A stretch of 64,000 nucleotides of DNA from Streptomyces cavernae (GTDB lineage Bacteria > Actinomycetota > Actinomycetes > Streptomycetales > Streptomycetaceae): NCBI RefSeq assembly GCF_004023625.1, contig NZ_RPDJ01000028.1, positions 62,001-126,000 on the forward strand, in the 5' to 3' direction. The stretch's first letter is position 1, and each line of letters starts with the position of its first letter. The notes under the pieces are model-generated. The model had not been told where the DNA came from. It made no database searches and was given only the letters and a program-made list of their open reading frames with translations. Both the position numbers and the translations under genes were made by a program. Shown in pieces: positions 31,953 through 38,766 of this stretch.

Positions 31953-32324
31953 TCACCGTGTGTGACGAACAGTGATCTGCTGGAGGGTGTCGCTCACGTC
32001 GCGCCAGGCGCGGTTGGCGACCACCGGATCGACCCTCTGCAGCACGCCGCGCAGCCGGTCCAGCCGCTTGGTCGCGCCCTCCTTGGGCGATCGTTTGTCG
32101 GCCCGTTTGATCTCGTTGGTCCAGTACTCGGATCCGCGCGCCGAGTGGCGGTCGGTGGTCCGCTGAAGGATGTCGACGACCTCGCGCCAGACGCGGTCGG
32201 CGACCGCCGGCTCGGCCTCCTTCAGCAGTCCGCGCAGGCGGTCCAGCCGCCTGGTCGCACCCTCTTTCGGCGACCGTCCATCCGCCCGTCTTATCTGCTT
32301 TGTCCAGAACGCGGTGCCGCCCAC
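31953..32324 (-). CDS. Tandemly duplicated DNA-binding-like protein (123 aa)
   Basis: GTG at 32324 with GGAGG 11 bases upstream; the start is the weakest part. The protein is two copies of one 60-residue unit: residues 5-62 (TKQIRRADGRSPKEGATRRL, DRLRGLLKEAEPAVADRVWR) and 63-123 (TNEIKRADKRSPKEGATKRL, DRLRGVLQRVDPVVANRAWR). SPKEGA is identical in both. It is a basic helical protein, possibly one ligand-binding or DNA-binding unit duplicated into an internal dimer. The 117-bp gap to the transfer gene at 31835 and 241-bp gap to the DUF2637 stop contain no other gene. Confidence 0.7.
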   Translation of the reverse strand: MGGTAFWTKQIRRADGRSPKEGATRRLDRLRGLLKEAEPAVADRVWREVVDILQRTTDRHSARGSEYWTNEIKRADKRSPKEGATKRLDRLRGVLQRVDPVVANRAWRDVSDTLQQITVRHTR

Positions 32325-32503
32325 GTCGTCGTGATCCTCCGTTCGATCGCTGGGTCAAAGAGGGTCAAAACGGCCGGGCGGCTCGCAGAATGCGATGCCC
32401 GATCACCCGGCCGCTGTTTGTGCTGGTCACCCCCCGATTCACCTTCCTGACGGGCAGGTTGGGTGAGAGGGTGGGACCCGGCGCTTCGGCGCCTTCACCG
32501 TGT

Positions 32504-32530
32504 CCCCGAGGTGTTGACGTCATCTCGGGG
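32504..32530. terminator. Short hairpin 3' of DUF2637 gene
   Basis: CCCCGAG (32504-32510) and CTCGGGG (32524-32530) with a 13-nt loop, 36 bases past the stop at 32566. GGCGCTTCGGCGCC follows nearby (32480-32493) as a second small hairpin. They probably terminate the DUF2637 transcript. Confidence 0.5.
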
Positions 32531-32565
32531 GCCGGTGGAACCGTCGAAGCAGTTCGTGCAGGTCG

Positions 32566-34245
32566 CTACGCGGCGGCGTACCCGCTGGCGAGGAGTTCGG
32601 CGGCCTCCTGGCGGTACTTCGAGGCGGTGTCGGTGGAGGACACGGCCGTCTCGCGCTGGATGTCGGCCAGCAGCACCTGGTCGGCGTTTCCACCTGCGGC
32701 GATGACCATCCGGGCGACCTTGCGGACCGCACGCTCGCGCGGCGAGAGCCTCGCGTCGTCCTCGATTTCGATCGCGCGCCGCTCAACTTCGGCGGCGGCG
32801 AGCCGCGTTTCGGCGGCGGCCTTCGCGGCTTCGGCCGCGCGCTGCCCGGCCTCCTCCGTGTTGGCCCGGGCGGTCGCCGTACGCCCTTCCTCTTCCGCCG
32901 CCAGCCGGTCAGCTTCGACGGTGCGGCGGCGCGTTTCGGCAGCGTTCAACTCCGCTTCGGCGGCGGCCTGGTCGGCTTCGTTCTTACGCTGGCGGGCCTC
33001 GGCGATGGTCGCCGTCTCGATCGCCTGAGCCTCCGCCGCGGCGACCCGGTCGGCCTCCTCCGTGGCCCTCCGCTTCTCGGCGGCCTGCTCCTCCAGTTCG
33101 GCCGCGCGCAGGTCGGCGGCGGCCTTCGCCTCACGCGCCTCGGACTCCTGGAGCTCCGCCTCCGCCTGCCGGGCCCGGGCCTCGAGGATGACGGCGGTCT
33201 CCAGCTCCTGCTCCTCCCGCTGGGCGGCCCGCTCAGCGGCGCTGACCTGGGCACGAGCGTGTGCGCGGGCCTGGCCCGTCTCGCCCTCCACCCGGGCGCG
33301 GGTGGCTTCGAGCTCGCCGTCGGCCTCCAGACGCCGGCCCTCGGCCTGCTTCTGCTCGATCTCCCGGCGGGTGGCCGCCTCCAGACGCCGGCTCTCGGCT
33401 TCCTCCGCCCGCTTCTCCGCCTCGCGTTCCTGCTGCTCAGGAAGGGCGAGCGCCTCGGAGACGGTGTAGCCGTAGGCAGCCATCTTCATCGGCAGCCGCT
33501 CGTCCTCGGTCGCCTTGCTCAAGTCGCCCTTGTGCTTGCGCTTGAGCCACTGCTCGTAGGCGATGAGCTCCTGCTCGCGCCGGACCATCTCCGGGTAGCT
33601 GGTGACCCCGTTCAGCCTCATCCGGCGGTAGAACTTCGGGGTGGCGAGCGGAGAGAGGATGAAGCGGTGCAGCGGGATCCGGTCGGTCGCGGTTCCCGCC
33701 TCCAGCCTGGCCTTTTGGATGATCAGGCGGCGGGCGGCCTCCACCCCGACCACGAAGAGGACCGGCATGATGCCGTGCGAGGCGGCCTTGACCAGATCGG
33801 CGGCGATCTGCCCCTGTGAGCTGGCGTTGAACCAGATCGTCGCGCCCGTCATGCAGTGCGCGGCCAGCCGCAGCAGCGGCCACGGGGTGCCCTTGCGGAT
33901 CAGATAGAGGTCCAGCGCGAGGAACGCGATGATCGACGCGTCCACACCGACCGGGAACCAGGGAGCGAGCCGTTCGCTGAACCCCCAGCTCAGGGCCACC
34001 TTTGCCAAGGTGCTGTAGGACATGGCGAAGCCGATGGCGCCGACCACCGTGCCGCCGACCGCGGCAACGAAGGACAGGGCGGTCATCAGGCGGTCGCGTT
34101 TGGGCTTGATCGGCTTCCGCTCTTCCGCGCCCGAAACGGTCCCGCGTGCATCCGAAACGAAATCGGCTGCCTCCGAAGCGGGTGTCGGCGAGTGCGAAAC
34201 GGGAGTCTCGTGTGCCGCCTTCTGCGGCACTTCGGTGATCGTCAT
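32566..34245 (-). CDS. DUF2637 membrane protein with long helical C-terminus and HTH
   Basis: 559 aa, ATG with GGAGG upstream. A low-complexity N-terminus of 7-residue repeats (SEAADFV-SDARGTV-SGA) is followed by four membrane segments (about 55-80, 93-110, 118-138 and 150-170), the DUF2637 block RFILSPLATPKFYRRMRLNG, and an Ala/Glu/Arg-rich coiled coil (about 260-490). The last 60 residues form a winged-helix-like region with LSPRERAVRKVARMVIAAGG and YRQEAAELLASGYAAA. Its paralogue at the left edge lies at positions 1-604. The family accompanies Streptomyces transfer genes (spread or Tra region); the function is not proven. Confidence 0.82.
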   Translation of the reverse strand: MTITEVPQKAAHETPVSHSPTPASEAADFVSDARGTVSGAEERKPIKPKRDRLMTALSFVAAVGGTVVGAIGFAMSYSTLAKVALSWGFSERLAPWFPVGVDASIIAFLALDLYLIRKGTPWPLLRLAAHCMTGATIWFNASSQGQIAADLVKAASHGIMPVLFVVGVEAARRLIIQKARLEAGTATDRIPLHRFILSPLATPKFYRRMRLNGVTSYPEMVRREQELIAYEQWLKRKHKGDLSKATEDERLPMKMAAYGYTVSEALALPEQQEREAEKRAEEAESRRLEAATRREIEQKQAEGRRLEADGELEATRARVEGETGQARAHARAQVSAAERAAQREEQELETAVILEARARQAEAELQESEAREAKAAADLRAAELEEQAAEKRRATEEADRVAAAEAQAIETATIAEARQRKNEADQAAAEAELNAAETRRRTVEADRLAAEEEGRTATARANTEEAGQRAAEAAKAAAETRLAAAEVERRAIEIEDDARLSPRERAVRKVARMVIAAGGNADQVLLADIQRETAVSSTDTASKYRQEAAELLASGYAAA

Positions 34246-34507
34246 GATGGCCTCCGGAAGGGGCGGTTCAGGGTGTGCTCGAAACGGTGAGGGCCGCTCC
34301 CGAAACGGCAGTCGCCGGAGCCGAAACGAGCTCCGGGGCGCCGACGCGCCCCCGAAACTGGGCTATGGCGAGAGGTCATCCCGCCCGGGACGGGCGAGGG
34401 TTCCGGGGAGCGTCGGCAGGCGGGTGCGAAACAGCCCGCAGTTTTTGGAGAGCGGGCACGAAACTCAGGCTTCGGCGGCGAGCTGCACACCGAGCGGGCA
34501 CGAAAGG
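34133..34507 (+). repeat. Directional array of CGAAAC boxes (candidate transfer or origin locus)
   Basis: Eleven boxes of the form CGAAAC/G-G/T/A, all in the same orientation. Starts of the GAAAC core: 34133, 34154, 34174 (GAAGC variant), 34196, 34281, 34302, 34323, 34354, 34428, 34460 and 34502. The early spacings are 21, 20 and 22 bases, then 21 and 21 after an 80-bp gap; the right part is irregular. The left four lie inside the start of the DUF2637 gene, where they create its heptad repeat; the rest are in the 404-bp upstream gap. The direct orientation and 21-bp period suggest protein-bound iterons or TraB-type recognition sequences. Confidence 0.6.
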
Positions 34508-34593
34508 GTCGTGGCGGGGACAGCAGAACGGTCGGCCTCCCACGGGGGAGGCCGACCGTGGAGCGCGGGATCGGGGGATCGTCCCTGCAACTC

Positions 34594-34632
34594 CCTGCCG
34601 TCCCCGTCCAGTTGGTCGGCGGGGGCGACAGG
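34594..34632. terminator. Repeated intergenic hairpin H3
   Basis: CCTGCCGTCCCCG (34594-34606) pairs with CGGGGGCGACAGG (34620-34632), two mismatches. It begins 17 bases past the stop of the 48-aa gene. The left side is preceded by a copy of TCCCTGCAACTC, also seen at H4. Confidence 0.65.
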
Positions 34633-34649
34633 CAACACAGGGAAGCAGG

Positions 34650-34796
34650 TCAGTTCTGGCTGTCCGGGCGCTGCTCAGTGGGCCGGTCGGTGCCGAAGAA
34701 CTGCCGGAGTAACGGCTGCTTCGGGTTGGCGACCAGGACCATCGCAGCGCCGACGACCAGGACCAGGCCGAGGACAAGGGCGAGCACGATCGGCAT
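34650..34796 (-). CDS. Small membrane protein, tandem paralogue A (48 aa)
   Basis: ATG at 34796 with AAGGG 7 bases upstream. One membrane helix (VLALVLGLVLVVGAAMVLVA) followed by NPKQPLLRQFFGTDR. The start of paralogue B at 35004-35342 reads MPIALLLVLVLVGGPALVLA then NPKQPFFLQLFG, so the two arose by duplication; A lacks B's soluble C-terminal 65 residues. Confidence 0.72.
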   Translation of the reverse strand: MPIVLALVLGLVLVVGAAMVLVANPKQPLLRQFFGTDRPTEQRPDSQN

Positions 34797-34936
34797 GACG
34801 AAACCCTTCGTGGTCGGGATAGGGAAGCCGGGTCCGGTACGGGGGGATGGTCGTACCGGACCCGGCGGCACGAGGCCGGCCTCCCACGGGGGAGGCCGGC
34901 CGTGGAGCACGGGATCGGGGGAAATCCCTGCTGCTC

Positions 34937-34976
34937 CCTGTCGTTCCCGGCAACTCGGATCGCCGGGAACGACAGG
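34937..34976. terminator. Repeated intergenic hairpin H4
   Basis: CCTGTCGTTCCCGGC (34937-34951) pairs perfectly (15 bp) with 34962-34976. It lies 27 bases past the stop of paralogue B and is the best copy of the hairpin family. The DNA around it repeats that of H3 (ATCGGGGGAAATCCCTGC against ATCGGGGGATCGTCCCTGC). Confidence 0.75.
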
Positions 34977-35003
34977 CAACTCAGGGGAGGGGCCTGCGGG
35001 TGG

Positions 35004-35342
35004 TCACCCGGCCCGCCATAGGCCGTCCTTGCCGCGGATGTAGCGCACCATCGAGAAGGTCGGGCCGAGTTCGTTCTCGCCCCTCACCTCGATCGTGGTG
35101 ACATCGCCGCTGGTACCCAGGCCCACAGTGCCGCCGAGCCGCATGGCCCGGCGGCGCAGCTGGTCGTTGGTGAGCCCGTCGTTGTTGACCTCAGCCCAGT
35201 ACCGCTGCTCGGGTGTGGGGGTGTGCTCGGCGGACCGGAGGCTGCCGAAGAGCTGCAGGAAGAACGGCTGCTTCGGGTTGGCGGCCAGGACGAGCGCGGG
35301 GCCGCCGACCAGCACCAGGACGAGGAGGAGCGCGATCGGCAT
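35004..35342 (-). CDS. Small membrane protein, tandem paralogue B (112 aa)
   Basis: ATG at 35342 with GAAGGG upstream. The membrane helix MPIALLLVLVLVGGPALVL and NPKQPFFLQLFG are shared with paralogue A. The extra C-terminal domain (RYWAEVNNDGLTNDQLRRRA, GENELGPTFSMVRYIRG) looks soluble. No named family; it is located in the transfer region. Confidence 0.72.
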   Translation of the reverse strand: MPIALLLVLVLVGGPALVLAANPKQPFFLQLFGSLRSAEHTPTPEQRYWAEVNNDGLTNDQLRRRAMRLGGTVGLGTSGDVTTIEVRGENELGPTFSMVRYIRGKDGLWRAG

Positions 35343-35383
35343 GGCAGATGCCCTTCCGTGGTCGGATCTCCGTGAAGTCGCGA

Positions 35384-36358
35384 TCAGAGGAGTGCCGCCC
35401 AGGTCGAGGCGTACTCGTCGATTTCGGCCTCGGTGACCGAGAGCTTCACCGCGGCGGCCCTGAGGTTCGAGCAGAGCTGGAGGAAGGCCTCGGGCGGCTC
35501 GACGTCCTTGAGGCGCATCGCCGCGCACCGGCCGGTGGCCATGGCCGCGAGCAGCCGGGCGTGATGCCGGTGTGCGTCGGCGTCCAGGCCGTGCTCATCC
35601 TCGGTGCCCGTCGGGTACAACTGGCTGTCCGGGATCGGCCAGCTCACGACCGTGACGAGGGCGGGCTCGGTGGCGGCCATGCTCGTGATGGCGCAGTCGC
35701 GCCGGGCGGCCTGCTCGGTACCGAACGCCGCGATCGGCCGGCCCTGGTGGAGCAGCAGGTGCACCTGGCTGCGGTCCGGCCACGGCACCTGCACAGGCAG
35801 CGGGTACAGCGAGTACGGCATCGGCCCGGGCAACTCGGAGCAGCTGCGGTCCTGGCACCAGCCCTCCGGGGGAGCGCCGTCGGCATGGGCCTGGCGCACA
35901 GCAGTCTCGCTCCAGCGGTGCACGGAACGGATCTGCCCCTGGTGGACGTAGACGTGCACGTAGGGAAGGTCTTCGCTCTCCCCGCTCTCGGCCCCGGCCG
36001 GAGGTGACTCCGGTTCGACGGAGGCGGTGGGGGACGTGCTGTACGGCTCTCCGCTGTGCAGCCGCTTCACATCGAGACCGAGGCCCTGGGCGTGGCGGAC
36101 GAGCGAGGCGGCGATGTCGATGATGGCATCGCGCTGCAGGGCGTCCGGCTGGGTGAGCGTCGCCGCGATCTCGGCACCGGCCTGCCGGGCGTCCTCCAGG
36201 TCCTCGGCCGTGCGCGCGGCGTCGTCCTTCCCGCTCTGCGCGATCCTCAACTTCCTGCGGAGGTCGGCGAGTTCGGTTTCGAGGCCGGGAATCCTCTCGG
36301 CCTCGGTCACCGCATCCTGGAGACGACGGTGGGTGCTGCGCGTGATGACACGGAGCAT
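35384..36358 (-). CDS. Coiled-coil hypothetical protein (324 aa)
   Basis: ATG with GGGGGAG upstream. Residues 10-60 form a coiled coil (AVTEAERIPGLETELADLRR). A Ser/Pro-rich linker follows, then a globular part with DLPYVHVYVHQGQIRSVHRW, DRSQVHLLLHQGRPIAAFGT and RLKDVEPPEAFLQLCSNLRA. No known domain. It is the last gene before the WhiB-type regulatory block, 100 bp upstream of the DUF5999 3' end. Confidence 0.68.
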   Translation of the reverse strand: MLRVITRSTHRRLQDAVTEAERIPGLETELADLRRKLRIAQSGKDDAARTAEDLEDARQAGAEIAATLTQPDALQRDAIIDIAASLVRHAQGLGLDVKRLHSGEPYSTSPTASVEPESPPAGAESGESEDLPYVHVYVHQGQIRSVHRWSETAVRQAHADGAPPEGWCQDRSCSELPGPMPYSLYPLPVQVPWPDRSQVHLLLHQGRPIAAFGTEQAARRDCAITSMAATEPALVTVVSWPIPDSQLYPTGTEDEHGLDADAHRHHARLLAAMATGRCAAMRLKDVEPPEAFLQLCSNLRAAAVKLSVTEAEIDEYASTWAALL

Positions 36359-36412
36359 GTGCTCCCCCTTATAGCTGTGGCCGTGCCGTCCGGGCTGTCC
36401 GGCTCTCTTCGA

Positions 36413-36449
36413 CCCCGTCCGTGCCGGCGCCGGGCCGGGACGGACGGGG
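36413..36449. terminator. Hairpin 3' of DUF5999 gene
   Basis: CCCCGTCCGT (36413-36422) pairs perfectly with ACGGACGGGG (36440-36449), 11 bases past the stop of the gene at 36460. Loop of 17 nt. Confidence 0.7.
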
Positions 36450-36459
36450 GAGGCAGCCG

Positions 36460-36843
36460 TCAGACCGACGGGTGGTCCGCAGGAGCGTCGGTGCAGTCGC
36501 GTTCAGGAGCCAGGGCGAACCGGTGCATCGCCGCGGCCGCGCTGGTCTTCCCCCTGCCGGCCGTGCCGCCGAGGAGCACCTTGGTGTCCGCGAAGTGGAT
36601 GGGGAGCGGAGCCATCTGCCCGCCGACCGAGCCCTGGAGGGCGAGCTTGTCCGTGGGCCGGTGCGGGGCGATGACCCGTCCGTCGGGCAGCAGTTCGCCG
36701 GTGTCCTCGAAGAGAAGGAGCCCGTTGCACAGCAGGCTCCATCCCTGCTCCGGGTGGCCGGAGGTGACGCGGGCGGCCTCGCGATCGGGGCTGCCGGCGG
36801 ACGGGCAGGGCGGCGTGTGGTTGCACGGGGTGTTCGCGACCAT
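36460..36843 (-). CDS. DUF5999 protein with P-loop-like C-terminal tail (127 aa)
   Basis: ATG at 36843. The N-terminal 65 residues match DUF5999: CPSAGSPDREAARVTSGHPE, EQGWSLLCNGLLLFEDTGEL and LPDGRVIAPHRP. The family usually ends there. Here about 60 extra residues follow, with GTAGRGKT at 93-100, which looks like a Walker A motif without the rest of an ATPase (no Walker B or strands). It could be a genuine fusion or the start of a deleted P-loop gene. Family function is unknown, though DUF5999 proteins often neighbour regulators in Streptomyces. Confidence 0.75.
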   Translation of the reverse strand: MVANTPCNHTPPCPSAGSPDREAARVTSGHPEQGWSLLCNGLLLFEDTGELLPDGRVIAPHRPTDKLALQGSVGGQMAPLPIHFADTKVLLGGTAGRGKTSAAAAMHRFALAPERDCTDAPADHPSV

Positions 36844-37003
36844 CGGGATCTCCCTGGGGATCTCGGAGGGGTGTGGGTGGTCCGGGAGAGGCCGCGCCAT
36901 TGGTCTGGTGCGGCCTGGTCCCTGCGTTCTCCGCCGCCACCGGGCCAACGAGGGGCTGGTCCGGTGGCGCCCGGGCAGCGCAGGGCTGCAGGTGGCGGGA
37001 CGG

Positions 37004-37261
37004 TCAGGCGCTGGCCTGTCGGGCGCGGTTCCGGGCGGCGCGGCGCCTCATGGCCCGACGCTCGTCCTCGCTCAGGCCACCCCAGACGCCGGCTTCCTGT
37101 CGGGACTCGACCGCCCACTGCAGGCACTGGTCCATGACCGGGCAGCGACGGCACACGGCCTTCGCCTCCTCGATCTGCAGGAGCGCCGGGCCGGTGTTAC
37201 CAATCGGGAAGAACAGCTCGGGGTCTTCGTCCCGGCACACCGCGTTGTGACGCCAGTCCAT
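37004..37261 (-). CDS. WhiB-family iron-sulfur transcription factor
   Basis: 85 aa from the ATG at 37261 (GGAGG 5 bases upstream). The four cysteines needed for the 4Fe-4S cluster are at 9, 37, 40 and 46 (C-x2-C-x5-C at the end). GVWGG (58-62) is the turn that binds sigma factor, followed by an Arg-rich C-terminal tail (MRRRAARNRARQ) that contacts DNA. WhiB proteins respond to redox or nitric oxide and control development or metabolism. A plasmid copy can affect host differentiation; which genes it controls is not known. Confidence 0.92.
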   Translation of the reverse strand: MDWRHNAVCRDEDPELFFPIGNTGPALLQIEEAKAVCRRCPVMDQCLQWAVESRQEAGVWGGLSEDERRAMRRRAARNRARQASA

Positions 37262-37451
37262 GTGATTCCTCCGTGAAATCGATGGGCGTGCCAGCCAACA
37301 GGACGGCCAGCACCAGAAGTTGGGGGTCTTGCTGAGCCCGCTCGGGCGGATGGGGGGCGGGCGCGAGGTGATCTCCGGCCCCGTCGGGCGCGAGGGCAAC
37401 GCCGGAGGGGGCTGACCTTCCGCGCGCCCGCCCACCCGTACAGCGGCGGTG

Positions 37452-37970
37452 CTACTCAGCTCGGCTGACGAGGCACCTGATCATCTTTGCGAAGGACGGC
37501 TCCGTCGACGGCTCGACCGACCAGCGGTCGGTGAGCGCCTCGAGGATGCCCAGGCCCCGGCCCGACTCCGCCTCAGCACTGTCCAGCGCGGCATCCCCGC
37601 GGTTCGGCTGCCCTGAGACGGTGTCGTGGACGATCACCTCGATACCCGGCGAGCCGACCGGTGCGGCGTGCACCTCGACGACCAGCGGAACCGCCTCGCG
37701 CGACGTACTCGCCCGAACCGCGTTGCCCATCAGCTCGGACACCACCAGCTCGGCGGACTCGGCAAGGCCCTGGTCGGTGCCGTACGTCGCAGGCACCGAG
37801 CGAGTCAGCGCGCGGACACCGCTGACGGCCTCACGGGACGCCGTCAGGTCAGCGCGGAAGCCACGCTCGTACTCGTGCACCACCAGGTCCGGCACCGGAT
37901 CGGGAAGAGACGGCCTCGCGTCCACGGCCACGGCGTGCAGGGTGCCGGTGCCGTAGACGGTGGCGGTCAC
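37452..37970 (-). CDS. RsbW-type histidine kinase-like ATPase (probable anti-sigma regulator)
   Basis: 172 aa from the GTG at 37970, overlapping the upstream stop. A GHKL ATPase fold is recognisable: an N-box AELVVSELMGNAVRAS (about 73-88), a G1-like DTVSGQPN with the Asp (about 113) that contacts the adenine, and G2 GRGLGILEAL. There is no His phosphorylation or sensor domain. This type is abundant in Streptomyces and usually binds or phosphorylates anti-sigma antagonists. It probably acts in a regulatory switch with the small protein encoded just before it. Confidence 0.85.
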   Translation of the reverse strand: MTATVYGTGTLHAVAVDARPSLPDPVPDLVVHEYERGFRADLTASREAVSGVRALTRSVPATYGTDQGLAESAELVVSELMGNAVRASTSREAVPLVVEVHAAPVGSPGIEVIVHDTVSGQPNRGDAALDSAEAESGRGLGILEALTDRWSVEPSTEPSFAKMIRCLVSRAE

Positions 37971-38074
37971 CGCCTCCCGCCCCTCTGGTCGTTCTCCTTG
38001 GCGCGGCGCAGCGCCTCGTCCTCCTGGCTCGGGTTCCCGTCCCCCTGCGCACTGATCGGCCCGGGGGATGTCAT
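37967..38074 (-). CDS. 35-aa protein coupled to RsbW-like gene
   Basis: ATG at 38074 with GGAG 6 bases upstream; its stop overlaps the GTG of the ATPase gene (GTGA). The peptide is Gly/Ser/Pro-rich with an acidic to basic tail (SQEDEALRRAKENDQRGGRR). It is probably real because of the overlap and is too short for a domain. Its likely role is translational coupling or a small regulator. Confidence 0.6.
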   Translation of the reverse strand: MTSPGPISAQGDGNPSQEDEALRRAKENDQRGGRR

Positions 38075-38127
38075 CATGTTCTCCAACAAGGTCGTGTTCC
38101 TCTCGCGATGAACGACAAGCGACCGAC

Positions 38128-38157
38128 AACGGCCCCGGGATGCACCCCGGGGCCGTT
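38128..38157. terminator. Perfect 12-bp hairpin with T-run on the plus strand
   Basis: AACGGCCCCGGG (38128-38139) pairs with 38146-38157; on the plus strand CTCGTTTTT follows. It lies upstream of the 35-aa gene and could stop any plus-strand transcript or act as a leader structure on the minus strand. No plus-strand gene ends here. Confidence 0.6.
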
Positions 38158-38246
38158 CTCGTTTTTCGGTTTTCTCGGGCTGGGGTGGCCTTCCCTGGCG
38201 GAGGCCACCCCAGCAGGGCTGCTGACCTGAAGAGATCCTGCTGCCC

Positions 38247-38285
38247 CCTGCCATCGCCGCACGTCACACAGGCGGCGATCACAGG
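38247..38285. terminator. Repeated intergenic hairpin H5
   Basis: CCTGCCATCGCCGC (38247-38260) pairs with GCGGCGATCACAGG (38272-38285) with two mismatches. It begins 29 bases past the stop of the gene at 38315 and carries the same TCCTGCTGC lead and ACAGGTAACACAGG tail as H3 and H4. Confidence 0.6.
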
Positions 38286-38314
38286 TAACACAGGAGTCGC
38301 ACGGTGCGCGGAGA

Positions 38315-38752
38315 TCAGATGAGGAGGCTCTCGCGGCGCCGGTACCGGTCCAACGCCAGCCCGAAGTGGTACAGGATCGGCTCGCCCGCCTCGCAGTACT
38401 GCTCGTTCTGGCAGGCCACGCAGGAATCCACGTGCTTGCCGGCGACCCGGATGCAGGCCAAGTAGTCGAGGACCACCTGTTCCTCGACCGTCGGAACCGA
38501 CGTGAGAGTCAGCTCCAGCCGCTCGACCGTGACGTCCTCGGCCAGGTCCTCGAAAGCCTCAGCGGACAGCCGCTCGGCCAGCGCGTCTTTCTCGATCGGA
38601 TCCTTGAGCGTCGTCTTGCCGGTCGCCCTACGAAAGGTGGTCCATTCGGAGTCCTTGGCCATGGAGCCCGGGAGCTCAAACAGCTCCTTCATCGGCGTCG
38701 GGAAGCTGACGCCGAGATCGAAGTCGTACGTACCGGGTTCGACGATTTCCAT
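38315..38752 (-). CDS. Hypothetical protein (145 aa)
   Basis: ATG at 38752 with GGAGG 6 bases upstream. It has LGVSFPTPMKELFELPGSMA, RLELTLTSVPTVEEQVVLDY and CVACQNEQYCEAGEP, one CxxC plus another Cys. It follows the 277-aa Cys-rich gene by 14 bases. No family recognised. Confidence 0.65.
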   Translation of the reverse strand: MEIVEPGTYDFDLGVSFPTPMKELFELPGSMAKDSEWTTFRRATGKTTLKDPIEKDALAERLSAEAFEDLAEDVTVERLELTLTSVPTVEEQVVLDYLACIRVAGKHVDSCVACQNEQYCEAGEPILYHFGLALDRYRRRESLLI

Positions 38753-38766
38753 GAAGCCCCTCCGTG

